Of a DNA stretch of 64,000 bases, positions 34,213 to 42,862 are shown one piece after another (position 1 is the first letter of the stretch; every line of letters begins with the position of its first letter). Source of the stretch: Hyphomicrobium sp. MC1 (lineage in GTDB: Bacteria > Pseudomonadota > Alphaproteobacteria > Rhizobiales > Hyphomicrobiaceae); contig NC_015717.1 of NCBI RefSeq assembly GCF_000253295.1, positions 124,001 to 188,000 on the forward strand, written 5' to 3'. Position numbers and translations under genes: made by a program. The notes beneath the pieces are model-generated. The model was not told the DNA's origin. It did not search any database and saw only the letters and a list, made by a program, of their open reading frames with translations.

Positions 34213-35565
34213 TCACGATTGATGGTCTCCGCCGTGCCAATGCGCATCATGGTGTACGTGTGTGGGGAGATAAGCGCCAGGTTTGAAGAGCGCATCGTAG
34301 TATTCAGTATCGATGTGATGGGCCTGCAGATACATCAGGGTATAGACCGATGGTATCGTGGCCGGAAACTTTCCAAACGTATCGTACATATACTGTGCCT
34401 GTAAGGCGATGAGACGCTTGAAGCGTTCGTCGTGAAGTTGTGCGCTTGCGCGTACGGTCGGGCTATCCTTCCAAGGTCCCGGCGTTTCGGGATTGAAGGG
34501 ACCGCCAGGGCCAAATTTGCGCAGGACGAGCGCGTCGACCGCTTCGCTTAGATCTTTGTAGTGCGGTGGTGCGAATGCGGTAAAGACGCCTTCGAGACCC
34601 GTGGGATTAGGCTGCGGCCATCGCGGATCGGTATCGTAGCGAAAGCCAAGACCTGGAACTTGAGGATCGCCGCTGGCACCAAGCACGGTGAGGCGGTCGA
34701 TCCCATCGTAGATCCATCCGCCAAGACCAAGCGCCTGCAATAATAGCTGGCCTGCAAAAGGACCGATCGCGAGTTCAGCTGAGAGCTCCGCCAACGAATA
34801 TTGGTCGAGGAATGAAAGGGGATAGGGATTATCGACATCGACGATATCTCTGAACTTCTCGATCCCTGGGATCTTTCGTTTGTTGATGTCATCGTAGATC
34901 GTGAAACCGTTCTGCGCATAAAACGCGATGTTTAGCAGAACATGCTGTGCGAGATCTCCAACGGGAAAGATCAGCAGTGAGCCCGGCGCATTGCCGACCC
35001 ACGTGTTATGCCCTTCCATATACGGCTCGCGGTTCGGGATATAAATCCGTTTGTCTGATAGCTGGCGGATTTGAGACTTGTGCGCTGCAAGCAGACGTTC
35101 AAGCTCGACGCTGCCATCAGCGTCGCGCTCGACCGGCACCGGCGTATCTCGCGTTTCGAAAATGTAGGTGCCGCTGTCGTCGGTGAAGAAAACTTCGGTG
35201 GTGTGAAACCCAGCAGCCGAAGGGAACGTTCTTCCGCCGGCAGCGCCGGGATAATTCGACAGATGCGGTGCGTAACGATCGTGTCTCGTGACGCTCTCAT
35301 GCCAGCCGGTTTTTCCTGCAACTGTCGTAACGAGCAATAGTCGTTCAAGCTCCGATAACGGCTCGGGCTTGAAGCGAGACTTAAATTTGAGCGTCCCATC
35401 GGGAATTTCCGCGCCACGAAAAAATCGACGTGAGCGGCGCTGAAAGATGGCGGCCGTCAAGGGATAGCGGACGAGTTCTTTTAGCGCCTCGTGTTCGCCT
35501 GGAGTTAGTGAAAGGTGACCGCTGCCAGCGCTGCTTTCCGCTTGTTCGATGCTTGAGTCAGACAT
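34213..35565 (-). CDS. Nitroreductase/SagB-like protein with His-rich C-terminus
   Basis: A 450-residue protein. The first half resembles nitroreductase-fold SagB-type dehydrogenases: FQRRSRRFFRGAEI, then PEPLSELERLLLVTTVAG, FPSAAGFHTTEVFFTDDSGT and WVGNAPGSLLIFPVGDLAQH, with positions of the R-x-S-R-R and P-S-A-G-type flavin-contact motifs. The second half (from ~residue 230) contains YDTDPRWPQPNPTGLEGVFT and is not recognised. The end is very histidine-rich, HVHHDAHWHGGDHQS, with six His in 15 residues, suggesting a metal site. No signal peptide is visible. Neighbours are an outer-membrane protein and an aldolase, so it may modify a small organic substrate. Assignment to the fold is moderate, function unknown. 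Confidence 0.5.
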   Translation of the reverse strand: MSDSSIEQAESSAGSGHLSLTPGEHEALKELVRYPLTAAIFQRRSRRFFRGAEIPDGTLKFKSRFKPEPLSELERLLLVTTVAGKTGWHESVTRHDRYAPHLSNYPGAAGGRTFPSAAGFHTTEVFFTDDSGTYIFETRDTPVPVERDADGSVELERLLAAHKSQIRQLSDKRIYIPNREPYMEGHNTWVGNAPGSLLIFPVGDLAQHVLLNIAFYAQNGFTIYDDINKRKIPGIEKFRDIVDVDNPYPLSFLDQYSLAELSAELAIGPFAGQLLLQALGLGGWIYDGIDRLTVLGASGDPQVPGLGFRYDTDPRWPQPNPTGLEGVFTAFAPPHYKDLSEAVDALVLRKFGPGGPFNPETPGPWKDSPTVRASAQLHDERFKRLIALQAQYMYDTFGKFPATIPSVYTLMYLQAHHIDTEYYDALFKPGAYLPTHVHHDAHWHGGDHQS

Positions 35566-35657
35566 GCGACGAAATCCTGATACTGGGTAACGGTAGCTGC
35601 CGCGCTATTGATTACACGAGAAAAACGATCTCGCTACGCATTTCCGAATGCGCATGG

Positions 35658-36533
35658 TCATTTCAGCGAGGCCGTTTTTTCCGCGTCGGACGGCGTCGGT
35701 TTCCAAATCGGGAAAGTCAGTCGCGCCCAAACGTGGGTGTCATTTTTTGAATAATTTGTTGCTCCGCCTTGGTCGACCGCACGTGTCGCCTCCAACAAAA
35801 GTTTGGCTCCGCCAAAATCATAGCCGACCATTCCGCCGATGCCGACGATGTGCCCTTGGCCGACGGCGGCATTTGTAACGGTCTCTTCCAAATCCCACGC
35901 GCCGTAGCCGACGGCGCCGAACTGCCACTTGCCAAACGCGTGTGCCACTGTCCAATCGACGTTGAAGTAATTGGGTTGTCTGCGGTTGACCTCGTCGGGC
36001 GTGGTAACGCCATAGATCGTATTCGCCGAAATGATCCAGCCGTCTTTAAGGTAGCTGAAGGCAACACGGGTTTCGGCGGCCCATCCGCTCGTTTTATTTG
36101 GGGTCGTGAAAGCGACGTCACTATCGAAGGGAAAATAGATGCCTTCACCTAGTGAAACAAAATAGCCTTGTCCTAAATTCCACGACAGACTTATGGGAAT
36201 GAGTAGTGGACTGAACAGGCCGGTCTTGGTCGACGACGTCACTTTATTTTGTACCTGCAGAGCCTCGGGGATCACTATCGCAGAGTACGAGGCGCCGAGA
36301 AAATTCCAGCCCGAAGACCAAGTGAATGCTGGAACATCCGCTGTTATGCTTTTGTCGGGGCCGTCGCCATAGTGTGTGAGATTCGAAACGTAGATCCCGG
36401 GAGAGAACGAAGCTCCCAGCGGCAGGCCCATCGTGACACCGGGCGGTGTCCAGGAAACTGCAGCGGCTGGTGCAACCGAGCCGGAAAGAACCGCGAGGCC
36501 AAGTATCCCCGATAATAGTCTGTTGTTCGTCAT
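35658..36533 (-). CDS. MetA-pathway phenol degradation-like outer-membrane protein
   Basis: A 291-residue exported protein. A signal peptide is seen (GILGLAVLSGSVAPAAAVSW). The rest alternates in beta-barrel fashion with aromatic girdles: GASFSPGIYVSNLTHYGDG, LLIPISLSWNLGQGYFVSLG, YLKDGWIISANTIYGVTTPD and the final WARLTFPIWKP. This matches the family formerly called phenol-degradation MetA (SphA-like), probable outer-membrane channels for hydrophobic organic substrates. It follows the HbpS-like gene on the same strand by 88 bp and precedes the nitroreductase-like gene by 92 bp. The likely role is uptake of the substrate processed by the neighbouring aldolase and oxidoreductase. Confidence 0.78.
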   Translation of the reverse strand: MTNNRLLSGILGLAVLSGSVAPAAAVSWTPPGVTMGLPLGASFSPGIYVSNLTHYGDGPDKSITADVPAFTWSSGWNFLGASYSAIVIPEALQVQNKVTSSTKTGLFSPLLIPISLSWNLGQGYFVSLGEGIYFPFDSDVAFTTPNKTSGWAAETRVAFSYLKDGWIISANTIYGVTTPDEVNRRQPNYFNVDWTVAHAFGKWQFGAVGYGAWDLEETVTNAAVGQGHIVGIGGMVGYDFGGAKLLLEATRAVDQGGATNYSKNDTHVWARLTFPIWKPTPSDAEKTASLK

Positions 36534-36621
36534 CGTTGTCCCCTTGAAAAGTTTTTCAAATGCCCCCCACGGGCGGATTGCGGTGCGTTATTGTTCGATT
36601 GGATGATGGTGCGCGTGTAGT

Positions 36622-37056
36622 TCATGGCTGATAGTCGGAGTGCGCGTAGAAGTAGGTGAGCGCCGCTTCGGCTACGTCCTGGTCTTGAATGGCAGTGCCT
36701 GAGCTGACGCCAATTCCGCCGACGATCTCGCCGCTCACAAAAACTGGCAGGCCGCCGCCGATGATGGAGAAGTGGCCGCCATTAGTGATGTGAATGCCGA
36801 ATGTAGGTTGGCCAGGGACACAAAGTTGGTTGTAGACGTGCGTTCCCTTGCGGGCGACGGCAGCCGTGAAAGCTTTGTCAACTGCGATCGATATGCTGCT
36901 GATTTTGCCGCCATCCATCCGCTTGAAATCGATGAGGTGGCCGGAATCATCTGCGACCGCGATACACATCGGGACCTTGATGTCATTAGAAGCCGCTATC
37001 GCGCCATGGATAAGAATAGCGGCGTCGGCAAGCGAAAGCCGTCGAACTTCAAGCAT
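36622..37056 (-). CDS. GlcG/HbpS family protein (DUF336), second copy
   Basis: A 144-residue protein of the same family and length as 5239-5673. Family segments are PMCIAVADDSGHLIDFKRMD, ISIAVDKAFTAAVARKGTHV, GGGLPVFVSGEIVGGIGVSS and the end IQDQDVAEAALTYF. I prefer the ATG at 37056 because AAGGG lies eight bases before it, whereas it is only two bases before the ATG at 37062. The start overlaps the DapA-like stop by 8 nt, so the two are translationally coupled. The role is undefined; members accompany catabolic oxidoreductases and may bind haem or an organic acid. Confidence 0.82.
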   Translation of the reverse strand: MLEVRRLSLADAAILIHGAIAASNDIKVPMCIAVADDSGHLIDFKRMDGGKISSISIAVDKAFTAAVARKGTHVYNQLCVPGQPTFGIHITNGGHFSIIGGGLPVFVSGEIVGGIGVSSGTAIQDQDVAEAALTYFYAHSDYQP

Positions 37057-37972
37057 GCGCATAACCCTTGAGAGAAGCGATATGAGACGAAAGGAACGCG
37101 TGAAGTTCCTCTAAATGCACGCCGTCGATGGCGTCGTAGGGCGGAAATGGTCGCCCAATCCGAACGCCGAGATAGTTCTCCGACGCTTTCATGACAGCAG
37201 CGAGCCCGTAGGACATCCATCTTGAAGGATACGTCGCGAAGACCTGCTGCAATTCTGTTGCGCGAGAGAGATCGCCACGGTGGTAAGCATTGATGAGAAG
37301 ATGCGCGATCTCGGAGGCAGGCGGAGGTAACGTGACGCCCGCTCCGCCGAGCTGAAGTGTGATCAGCAGCATCTGCATCGTTGTGAAATAGTGGGCGAGG
37401 CCTGCGTGCTCGATTTCGGCAATCAGCCGAGAGACGCGTGCAAGATCGCGGGAGCTTTCCTTGATGAGTTTGATATGCTCGAGTTTAGCGAGTTCAACGG
37501 TCGCCGGAATCGAGACGTCCGCGCCTGGCCCAGCATTCAGGTAGAGAATGAAGGGGAGGGAAGTCTCGCGACCTACCGACTCAAAATAGCGCACGAGTTC
37601 CGATGTCGCCGCCGCGCCGCCTGTTGGTTTTTGTGGCGCAAGCAATTGCACAGCTTTCGCCCCGTGTTTCTCTGCGAAATGCGCAAGCTCGACCGCAATT
37701 TTAAAAGATGGATGCGAAATGCCGACGGCGACTGGAACACGATCGTCGACAGCGTCGATCGTGGCTCGAATAAGGTCGAGACGCTCATCAAAAGGCAAGA
37801 ATTGATACTCTTGCGCTTCGACGCCCGCCGCAATGATCAGTGCTGGCTGACTGTGTTCGACAACGGCATCGACGCCGTTTTTTAGGGCGGCGTAGTCAAC
37901 TTTCCAATCGGCAGTAAACGGCGTCAGCGGAGGAACGAGTATTCCTGGACGGCGAATATCCAATTTCTGCAT
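37049..37972 (-). CDS. Dihydrodipicolinate synthase family (DapA/NAL) aldolase-like protein
   Basis: A 307-residue class I aldolase-superfamily barrel. The Schiff-base lysine is at residue 171 (IKLIKESSRDLARV) and the conserved tyrosine region is FILYLNAGPG. The usual GTTGE pyruvate-binding motif is replaced by AGVEAQE, so pyruvate use is not assured. Start at ATG 37972 gives MQKLDIRRPGILVPPLTPFT, the normal N-terminus. Related enzymes cleave or form keto-acid aldols or hydrate and dehydrate sugar acids. First gene of a minus-strand unit: aldolase, HbpS-like, outer-membrane protein, nitroreductase-like. A catabolic rather than lysine-biosynthetic role is inferred. Confidence 0.82.
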   Translation of the reverse strand: MQKLDIRRPGILVPPLTPFTADWKVDYAALKNGVDAVVEHSQPALIIAAGVEAQEYQFLPFDERLDLIRATIDAVDDRVPVAVGISHPSFKIAVELAHFAEKHGAKAVQLLAPQKPTGGAAATSELVRYFESVGRETSLPFILYLNAGPGADVSIPATVELAKLEHIKLIKESSRDLARVSRLIAEIEHAGLAHYFTTMQMLLITLQLGGAGVTLPPPASEIAHLLINAYHRGDLSRATELQQVFATYPSRWMSYGLAAVMKASENYLGVRIGRPFPPYDAIDGVHLEELHAFLSSHIASLKGYAHA

Positions 37973-38059
37973 TTCGATATGTGTTCCCAAACTTCTCGCT
38001 GCGCATGAATTTCTGCAGCTCCCAAGATCGCGATTAACATCGTGCTATCTTTTATTCAA

Positions 38060-38083
38060 TAGACTCTACAGATTTAGTAGACT
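38060..38083. promoter_or_regulatory. Putative operator between the aldolase-like and MFS genes
   Basis: The 331-bp divergent spacer 37973-38303 has no gene. It holds TCTAC-N7-GTAGA (38065-38069 and 38077-38081), an inverted repeat of the size bound by LysR- or Rrf2-type dimers. Overlapping it, TAGACT occurs twice as a direct repeat (38060-38065 and 38078-38083). It lies about 90 bp upstream of the aldolase-like gene. The rest of the spacer shows nothing else. Confidence 0.4.
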
Positions 38084-38303
38084 AATGAGATGCGACGCTT
38101 TCGTTGAGTTCTGATGAAGTAGTCGGCTCGTCCGTTAAGTTGCGCAAATGTGATGCCGCGAGCTCATACGGTCGCTTTGCCGAGATCAGATTCAACGGCT
38201 GCAAAAAAAGAAACGAAACGCGTCGCTTCCGGGGATGCTTCGCGCCAATGCATCAAGCGGTGAAACTCCGCAAAGCAAATCTCGAGAGGAAAACCATCGT
38301 CAC

Positions 38304-39686
38304 ATGGCTATCAGTGATTCACCCGTCCTTTATCAGCGTAGGATTCAGCGCAACGGCTTCGCAGGTGCGTCGCTTGGCTGGATGTTCGACGGCTACGAGA
38401 CGTTCGCGACGGTTCTAGTTGCGCCGGCAATCGTCAATCAGTTGATCGGACCTGGCACAGCGCAAGCACACCCAATATATGTCGGGGGTATCCTGGCGAC
38501 CACGCTGGTTGCGTGGGGTTTTGGTGGTTTGTTGTCAGGAATATTGGCTGACTACATCGGCAGACGGCGCGTGCTGATGTATTCGATTCTTTGGTATTCG
38601 ATTTTTGCTGGCGCTGCCGCGTTTTCACAGAATTACGCCGTGTTTCTTGTCCTTCGTTTTCTCACCGGCGTAGGAATGGGCGCCGAATGGGGGGCGGGTA
38701 GCTCGCTCGTCTCCGAGATCTGGGACGATAAACATCGCGGCAAGGGCATCGCTTTGCTGCAAGGAAGCTTCGGCGTTGGCTTTCTTGTCGCCGCCGGCGC
38801 GTGGCAAGCGGTGAATCAGGGATCGCCGGATGATTGGCGGTGGATGTATATTCTCGGCGCCGCGCCCGCCCTCGTGTCTTTGTTTGTCAGACGGCGCGTT
38901 AAGGATCCCGACATTTGGGTCGCGGCCGACAGAAAACGACGTGATGTTCGAACGCGTATTCGAAATGGCGAGCTGGTTGGCGCTGGCGATCGTCAACTTA
39001 CGAAATCCACGCTTGCCCAACTGTTTCAATCGCCCGAGTTACGTCGTCGCCTCATTTTACTTTTCTTGGCGGCGCTAAGCACGACAATGGGCTGGTGGGC
39101 CGTTTCAAGCTGGATTCCGCTTTTCTCCGCTCAGCAGCTCGCTGGCAAAGTTCCAAACGTTTCGACCGCGATCACCACCGTTGTCGTCGCTTACAATGTC
39201 GTTGGCCTTGCAGGTTACTTCTTGATGGGTGTGCTGGCCGATTGGCTCGGTCGCAAACCGGCGATGATGATATATTTTGCCGGCTCACTCGTTGTGGTGC
39301 CACTGCTCTTCCTCACTCCGGCTTCTCCGCAACTTTTCGTTGTTTTAGCGGCAATCAACGGCTTTTTCACGATGGGCCAGTGGACTTGGGTGGCTCTATA
39401 CCCGGCCGAACTCTTCCCCACGCAGGTACGGGCCACGGCAATCACGTTCGTATTCAACACGACGCGCTTTGTCGTTGCCGCGGGCACGTTGCTCAGCGCC
39501 GCTGCGATCCATTTCTTCGGAAGTATAAGCGTCGCGGCGACCGTCTTAGGTTCCGGCTACATCGTCGGATTGCTGGTCACGCCGTGGATCGGACCTGAGA
39601 CCAAAGGCCTTCCTCTCCCTGGCTCCGAAGTTCCCGACGACAAGACATGGATTCCACTCGAAACCGCAGCAGCAGGTCACAAATGA
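38304..39686 (+). CDS. MFS transporter (aromatic acid/organic anion symporter-like)
   Basis: A 460-residue, 12-span major facilitator. The family signature after helix 2 is GILADYIGRRRVLMYSILWY, the first conserved stretch is GWMFDGYETFATVLVAPAIV with the D-G-Y-E/D motif of the acid:H+ symporter group, and the mirror motif MGVLADWLGRKPAMMIYFAG is in the second half. I use the ATG at 38304; an upstream frame is basic and unrelated. It heads a four-gene unit: its TGA overlaps the next ATG as ATGA. The LLM monooxygenases after it imply a small organic, possibly organosulfur, cargo. Confidence 0.87.
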   Translation: MAISDSPVLYQRRIQRNGFAGASLGWMFDGYETFATVLVAPAIVNQLIGPGTAQAHPIYVGGILATTLVAWGFGGLLSGILADYIGRRRVLMYSILWYSIFAGAAAFSQNYAVFLVLRFLTGVGMGAEWGAGSSLVSEIWDDKHRGKGIALLQGSFGVGFLVAAGAWQAVNQGSPDDWRWMYILGAAPALVSLFVRRRVKDPDIWVAADRKRRDVRTRIRNGELVGAGDRQLTKSTLAQLFQSPELRRRLILLFLAALSTTMGWWAVSSWIPLFSAQQLAGKVPNVSTAITTVVVAYNVVGLAGYFLMGVLADWLGRKPAMMIYFAGSLVVVPLLFLTPASPQLFVVLAAINGFFTMGQWTWVALYPAELFPTQVRATAITFVFNTTRFVVAAGTLLSAAAIHFFGSISVAATVLGSGYIVGLLVTPWIGPETKGLPLPGSEVPDDKTWIPLETAAAGHK

Positions 39687-40867
39687 CGTCGCATACGTTG
39701 GAAAAAATCCGGTTGCATCAGGCCAAGTCGCCTTTGTCCTTTCCCGACAGTCCGCTGTCGCGGATAGCCAAGCAACCGATGATGATCGGTCTTTTTCTAC
39801 CCACTCAGACCGGAGGGTTTTCGCAATCGAAGCTGCCGCGCGGAACGGACTGGAATTTTGAATACAACAAGCATCTGACATTGACCGCGGAGAGTTACGG
39901 CTTCGATTTTGTCTTCGGTCTTCAACAGTGGGTGCAGAAAGGCGGCTTCGGCGGAGAAATAAAGTATCGAGAGAATTTTCTCGATCCTTTCATCTCCACG
40001 GTTGCAATTGGCGCGTTGACGAAAAGCATTGTGACGATTTCAACCGTCCACATTCTTTATGGCAGCCTACACCCGCTCTATCTCGCGAGGTTCGCCGCCA
40101 CTGCCGATCACATCACTGGAGGCAGATTCGGCCTCAACATTGTCACAGGCTACGACGCCAAAGAGCCGCTCATGTTCGGCATGACGCGGGTTGAGCACGA
40201 CAAACGCTATCAGCAGGCCGACGAGTTCACCTCGATCATGGAAGACTTATGGGTGGGAGGCGAAAATCTCACCTTTGATGGCGACTACTATCACCTCGAG
40301 GGGGCATACATCTCGCCGCGGCCGCGCTTTGGACGCCCCATACTTGTTTCCGCAAGCGCGTCTCAGGCCGGATTTGATTATGCGGCTCGCCATGCAGATA
40401 TCGTCTTCACGTCAAGCCCCGCTGGGGCCGTGTTTGAGAATGCCATCGTCGCGCTTCCGGAGCATGTGGCGCAAATCAAGCGGGCGTATGAAAAAACCGG
40501 CCGCACAGCCAAGGTTATCATCTTCCCGCTCATCGTCTGCAAGAAGACGCGTGACGAGGCATATGCATACCGCGATGCGATCGTCGCCGGCGCAGATCTT
40601 GAGTCGATTGCCGCCTACACCAATCGTCATACGAAGGGTGATGCACACGGCTGGCCCAAGCACGTACCTGCCGATCGCGTACTCGGCGGACATATTCAGA
40701 TCGTCGGTGATCCAACCGACGTTGCCGACGCCATCGGCGAACTTCATGAAGCAGGATTAGACGGCGTCCAGATTGGTTTCTACGACTACGGTCCGGACCT
40801 GGACTTCTTCGCCAAAGCTGTTCTTCCGCTTCTCGAGGAGCGCGGTTTGAGAAAGCCACGAGCATGA
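39683..40867 (+). CDS. LLM-class flavin-dependent monooxygenase (SfnG/RutA-like)
   Basis: A 394-residue bacterial-luciferase-like monooxygenase. The start is ATG 39683, overlapping the MFS stop. MMIGLFLPTQTGGFSQSKLP, DWNFEYNKHLTLTAESYGFD and ADHITGGRFGLNIVTGYDAK align with the RutA/SfnG branch, and DKRYQQADEFTSIMEDLWVG is the shared LLM helix motif. It needs FMNH2, but no reductase is in this operon; the enzyme at 10416 could serve. The substrate cannot be named. Its own stop overlaps the next LLM gene by 4 nt, implying the two act on successive intermediates. Confidence 0.83.
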   Translation: MTSHTLEKIRLHQAKSPLSFPDSPLSRIAKQPMMIGLFLPTQTGGFSQSKLPRGTDWNFEYNKHLTLTAESYGFDFVFGLQQWVQKGGFGGEIKYRENFLDPFISTVAIGALTKSIVTISTVHILYGSLHPLYLARFAATADHITGGRFGLNIVTGYDAKEPLMFGMTRVEHDKRYQQADEFTSIMEDLWVGGENLTFDGDYYHLEGAYISPRPRFGRPILVSASASQAGFDYAARHADIVFTSSPAGAVFENAIVALPEHVAQIKRAYEKTGRTAKVIIFPLIVCKKTRDEAYAYRDAIVAGADLESIAAYTNRHTKGDAHGWPKHVPADRVLGGHIQIVGDPTDVADAIGELHEAGLDGVQIGFYDYGPDLDFFAKAVLPLLEERGLRKPRA

Positions 40868-42207
40868 GTTCTGATATCATTCTAAATGCGACGATCATGG
40901 GTGTCGGTATGCACCTGGGAGCGTGGCGACATCGATCCGAAAACCCGTCAGACTATCTCAATATCGACTACTATCGTCAGGTCGCACAGCTTGCCGAGTA
41001 CGGCAAGATCCACGCGCTTTTCCTGGCGGATACGCTCGCGGTCAGCGAAGAGAACTTCGAGCGGCCTAATCTCGGGGCGATGGATCCCACGGCGGTCCTC
41101 GGCGCTCTTGCCGCAGTGACAAGCCGAATTGGCCTCGTCGCTACCGCTTCGACGTCGTTCAATGAACCATTCAATCTCGCACGTCGCATCGCATCTCTCG
41201 ATCATCTCAGTCGGGGGCGTGCGGCGTGGAACATTGTCACAACGTTCATACCCGACGTCGCAGCGAACTTCGGTAAAGGGCCACTGCCGTCGCACGCGGA
41301 ACGCTACGCGAAGGCAGAGGAATTTGTAGATGTCGTCAATGCGCTATGGGATTCGTGGGATGATAGTGCACTCATCGGCAACAAAGATTCCGGCCTATTC
41401 GCCGATCGAAATCGGGTGCACGCGTTGAACCACATTGGGCGGTTTTTCTCGGTGCGAGGCCCGAGCACGTTGCCGCGGTCACCTCAAGGCCGACCCGTCC
41501 TTTATCAGGCGGGTTCATCTGACGAGGGGCGAGCTTTGGCCGCCCGCGTCGCCGATGTTGTTTTCGCCGTACAGAATACATTGCCGGACGCGATTGCGTT
41601 TCGAAAAGATCTTCGCCAACGAGCTGCTCTGCTAGGGCGCGATCCCAACGGCATAAAAATTTTGCCGGGGCTGGTAGCGATCATCGGCGGTACCGAGCGC
41701 GAGGCACAACAACGCAAAAGAGAGCTTGATGAACTCGCTGGCGACGCAGAGCTCAGGAAACTTGCGTCGCGCGTCGGCTTGCCGGTGTCGGAGCTTGAGT
41801 TGGACAAGCCGCTACCCGTCGAACGGATAAAGGCCAATGATAAATTCAATGCATCGCGAGGATTCCAAGCCGCCGCCATTCAGCTCGGTGCGTCCGAAAA
41901 CCTTACTGTGCGCGACATCCTATATCGCAACGGGGGCGGTCATCCGCAGGTTGTCGGGACGCCAGAGCAGGTCACCGATTTTATTGAAAATTGGCATCGC
42001 GTCGGCGCCGCGGACGGCTTCAACCTGATGATCGACGAATTGCCTTCTGGGCTTCGCGCTTTCGTCGATGAGGTCGTTCCGTTGCTGCAACGACGCAACG
42101 TTTTTCAACTTGACTATCGCAGCGATACGCTTCGCTCAAACCTTGGGCTAAGGGATTTCCATGATACGTTACAAGACCGCCAACTGCGTCGCTCGTATTA
42201 CGCTTGA
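40864..42207 (+). CDS. NtaA/SnaA/DszA/DmoA-type FMN-dependent monooxygenase
   Basis: A 447-residue LLM monooxygenase of the NtaA/DszA group, longer than SsuD. Hallmarks: MGVGMHLGAWRHRSENPSDY, FLADTLAVSEENFERPNLG, SRIGLVATASTSFNEPFNLA, RRIASLDHLSRGRAAWNIVT and LYQAGSSDEGRALAARVADV. The group contains nitrilotriacetate, dibenzothiophene-sulfone and dimethylsulfide (DmoA) monooxygenases, which oxidise C-N or C-S bonds with FMNH2 from a partner reductase. Start ATG 40864 overlaps the previous stop. In a sulfur-rich neighbourhood a C-S substrate is attractive but unproven. The 3' end overlaps the enoyl-CoA hydratase start by 47 nt. Confidence 0.87.
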   Translation: MSSDIILNATIMGVGMHLGAWRHRSENPSDYLNIDYYRQVAQLAEYGKIHALFLADTLAVSEENFERPNLGAMDPTAVLGALAAVTSRIGLVATASTSFNEPFNLARRIASLDHLSRGRAAWNIVTTFIPDVAANFGKGPLPSHAERYAKAEEFVDVVNALWDSWDDSALIGNKDSGLFADRNRVHALNHIGRFFSVRGPSTLPRSPQGRPVLYQAGSSDEGRALAARVADVVFAVQNTLPDAIAFRKDLRQRAALLGRDPNGIKILPGLVAIIGGTEREAQQRKRELDELAGDAELRKLASRVGLPVSELELDKPLPVERIKANDKFNASRGFQAAAIQLGASENLTVRDILYRNGGGHPQVVGTPEQVTDFIENWHRVGAADGFNLMIDELPSGLRAFVDEVVPLLQRRNVFQLDYRSDTLRSNLGLRDFHDTLQDRQLRRSYYA

Positions 42208-42862
42208 TACACCAGAGACGGGGAATAAGTTCACCTATCAGCTAATGCTCGATTTCATCGCGGCTTTGACATCTGCCGAGAACAGCGGCGCCGCGATTTT
42301 ACTTCTCGATGCGACCGGACCCGACTTTACGCTCGGGCGCGATCAAAGCGAAAAGCTTGAAAATGTGAGCCGCCGAGATAGCCTGAAGCTTATCCTTCAA
42401 GCCAACAGCCGGTTACAGTCATTTCCAGGGGTGAGCATTGCGCTTATTCAGGGCCGTGCGATGGGGTTCGGTAGCGGGTTGGCACTTCATGCGGATATAT
42501 CCGTGGGCTCGGATGATGCGGTGCTTGGATTTAACGAGATCAAGCATGGTCTCGCGCCGCTGGTGGTATTGACCTATTTGTCCGAATACGTCGGCCCGAA
42601 GGTCGCGAAGGAGCTGATTTACACAGGACGTGATGTTTCTGCAGACGAGGCGGTTCGGCTTGGACTTCTCAACCGGGTCGTCCCAGCAGCCGATCTCAAA
42701 GCTGCAGGCGAGCGTCTCATCGCGGAGCTAGGACAGTTCCACGCCGGTGCTATCCGGTTGATCCATGACTTCACCGAGGACCTTCCGGATATCACGACTG
42801 AGAATCCGGCAGTCGTCGGCATTGATCGTCTTGTCGCGTGGATAGAAGCTGGCAAACCCTAG
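42161..42862 (+). CDS. Enoyl-CoA hydratase/isomerase family protein
   Basis: A 233-residue crotonase-fold protein. The N-terminus MIRYKTANCVARITLDTPET is canonical, the oxyanion-hole regions are FTLGRDQSEKL and VSIALIQGRAMGFGSGLALH, and LGFNEIKHGLAPLVVLTYLS contains the catalytic-glutamate position region. Its start lies 47 nt inside the preceding gene in another frame, an unusually deep overlap, but no later start preserves the fold. It could hydrate or isomerise an unsaturated product of the LLM enzymes. Its stop overlaps the convergent Rrf2 gene by 4 nt. Confidence 0.8.
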   Translation: MIRYKTANCVARITLDTPETGNKFTYQLMLDFIAALTSAENSGAAILLLDATGPDFTLGRDQSEKLENVSRRDSLKLILQANSRLQSFPGVSIALIQGRAMGFGSGLALHADISVGSDDAVLGFNEIKHGLAPLVVLTYLSEYVGPKVAKELIYTGRDVSADEAVRLGLLNRVVPAADLKAAGERLIAELGQFHAGAIRLIHDFTEDLPDITTENPAVVGIDRLVAWIEAGKP

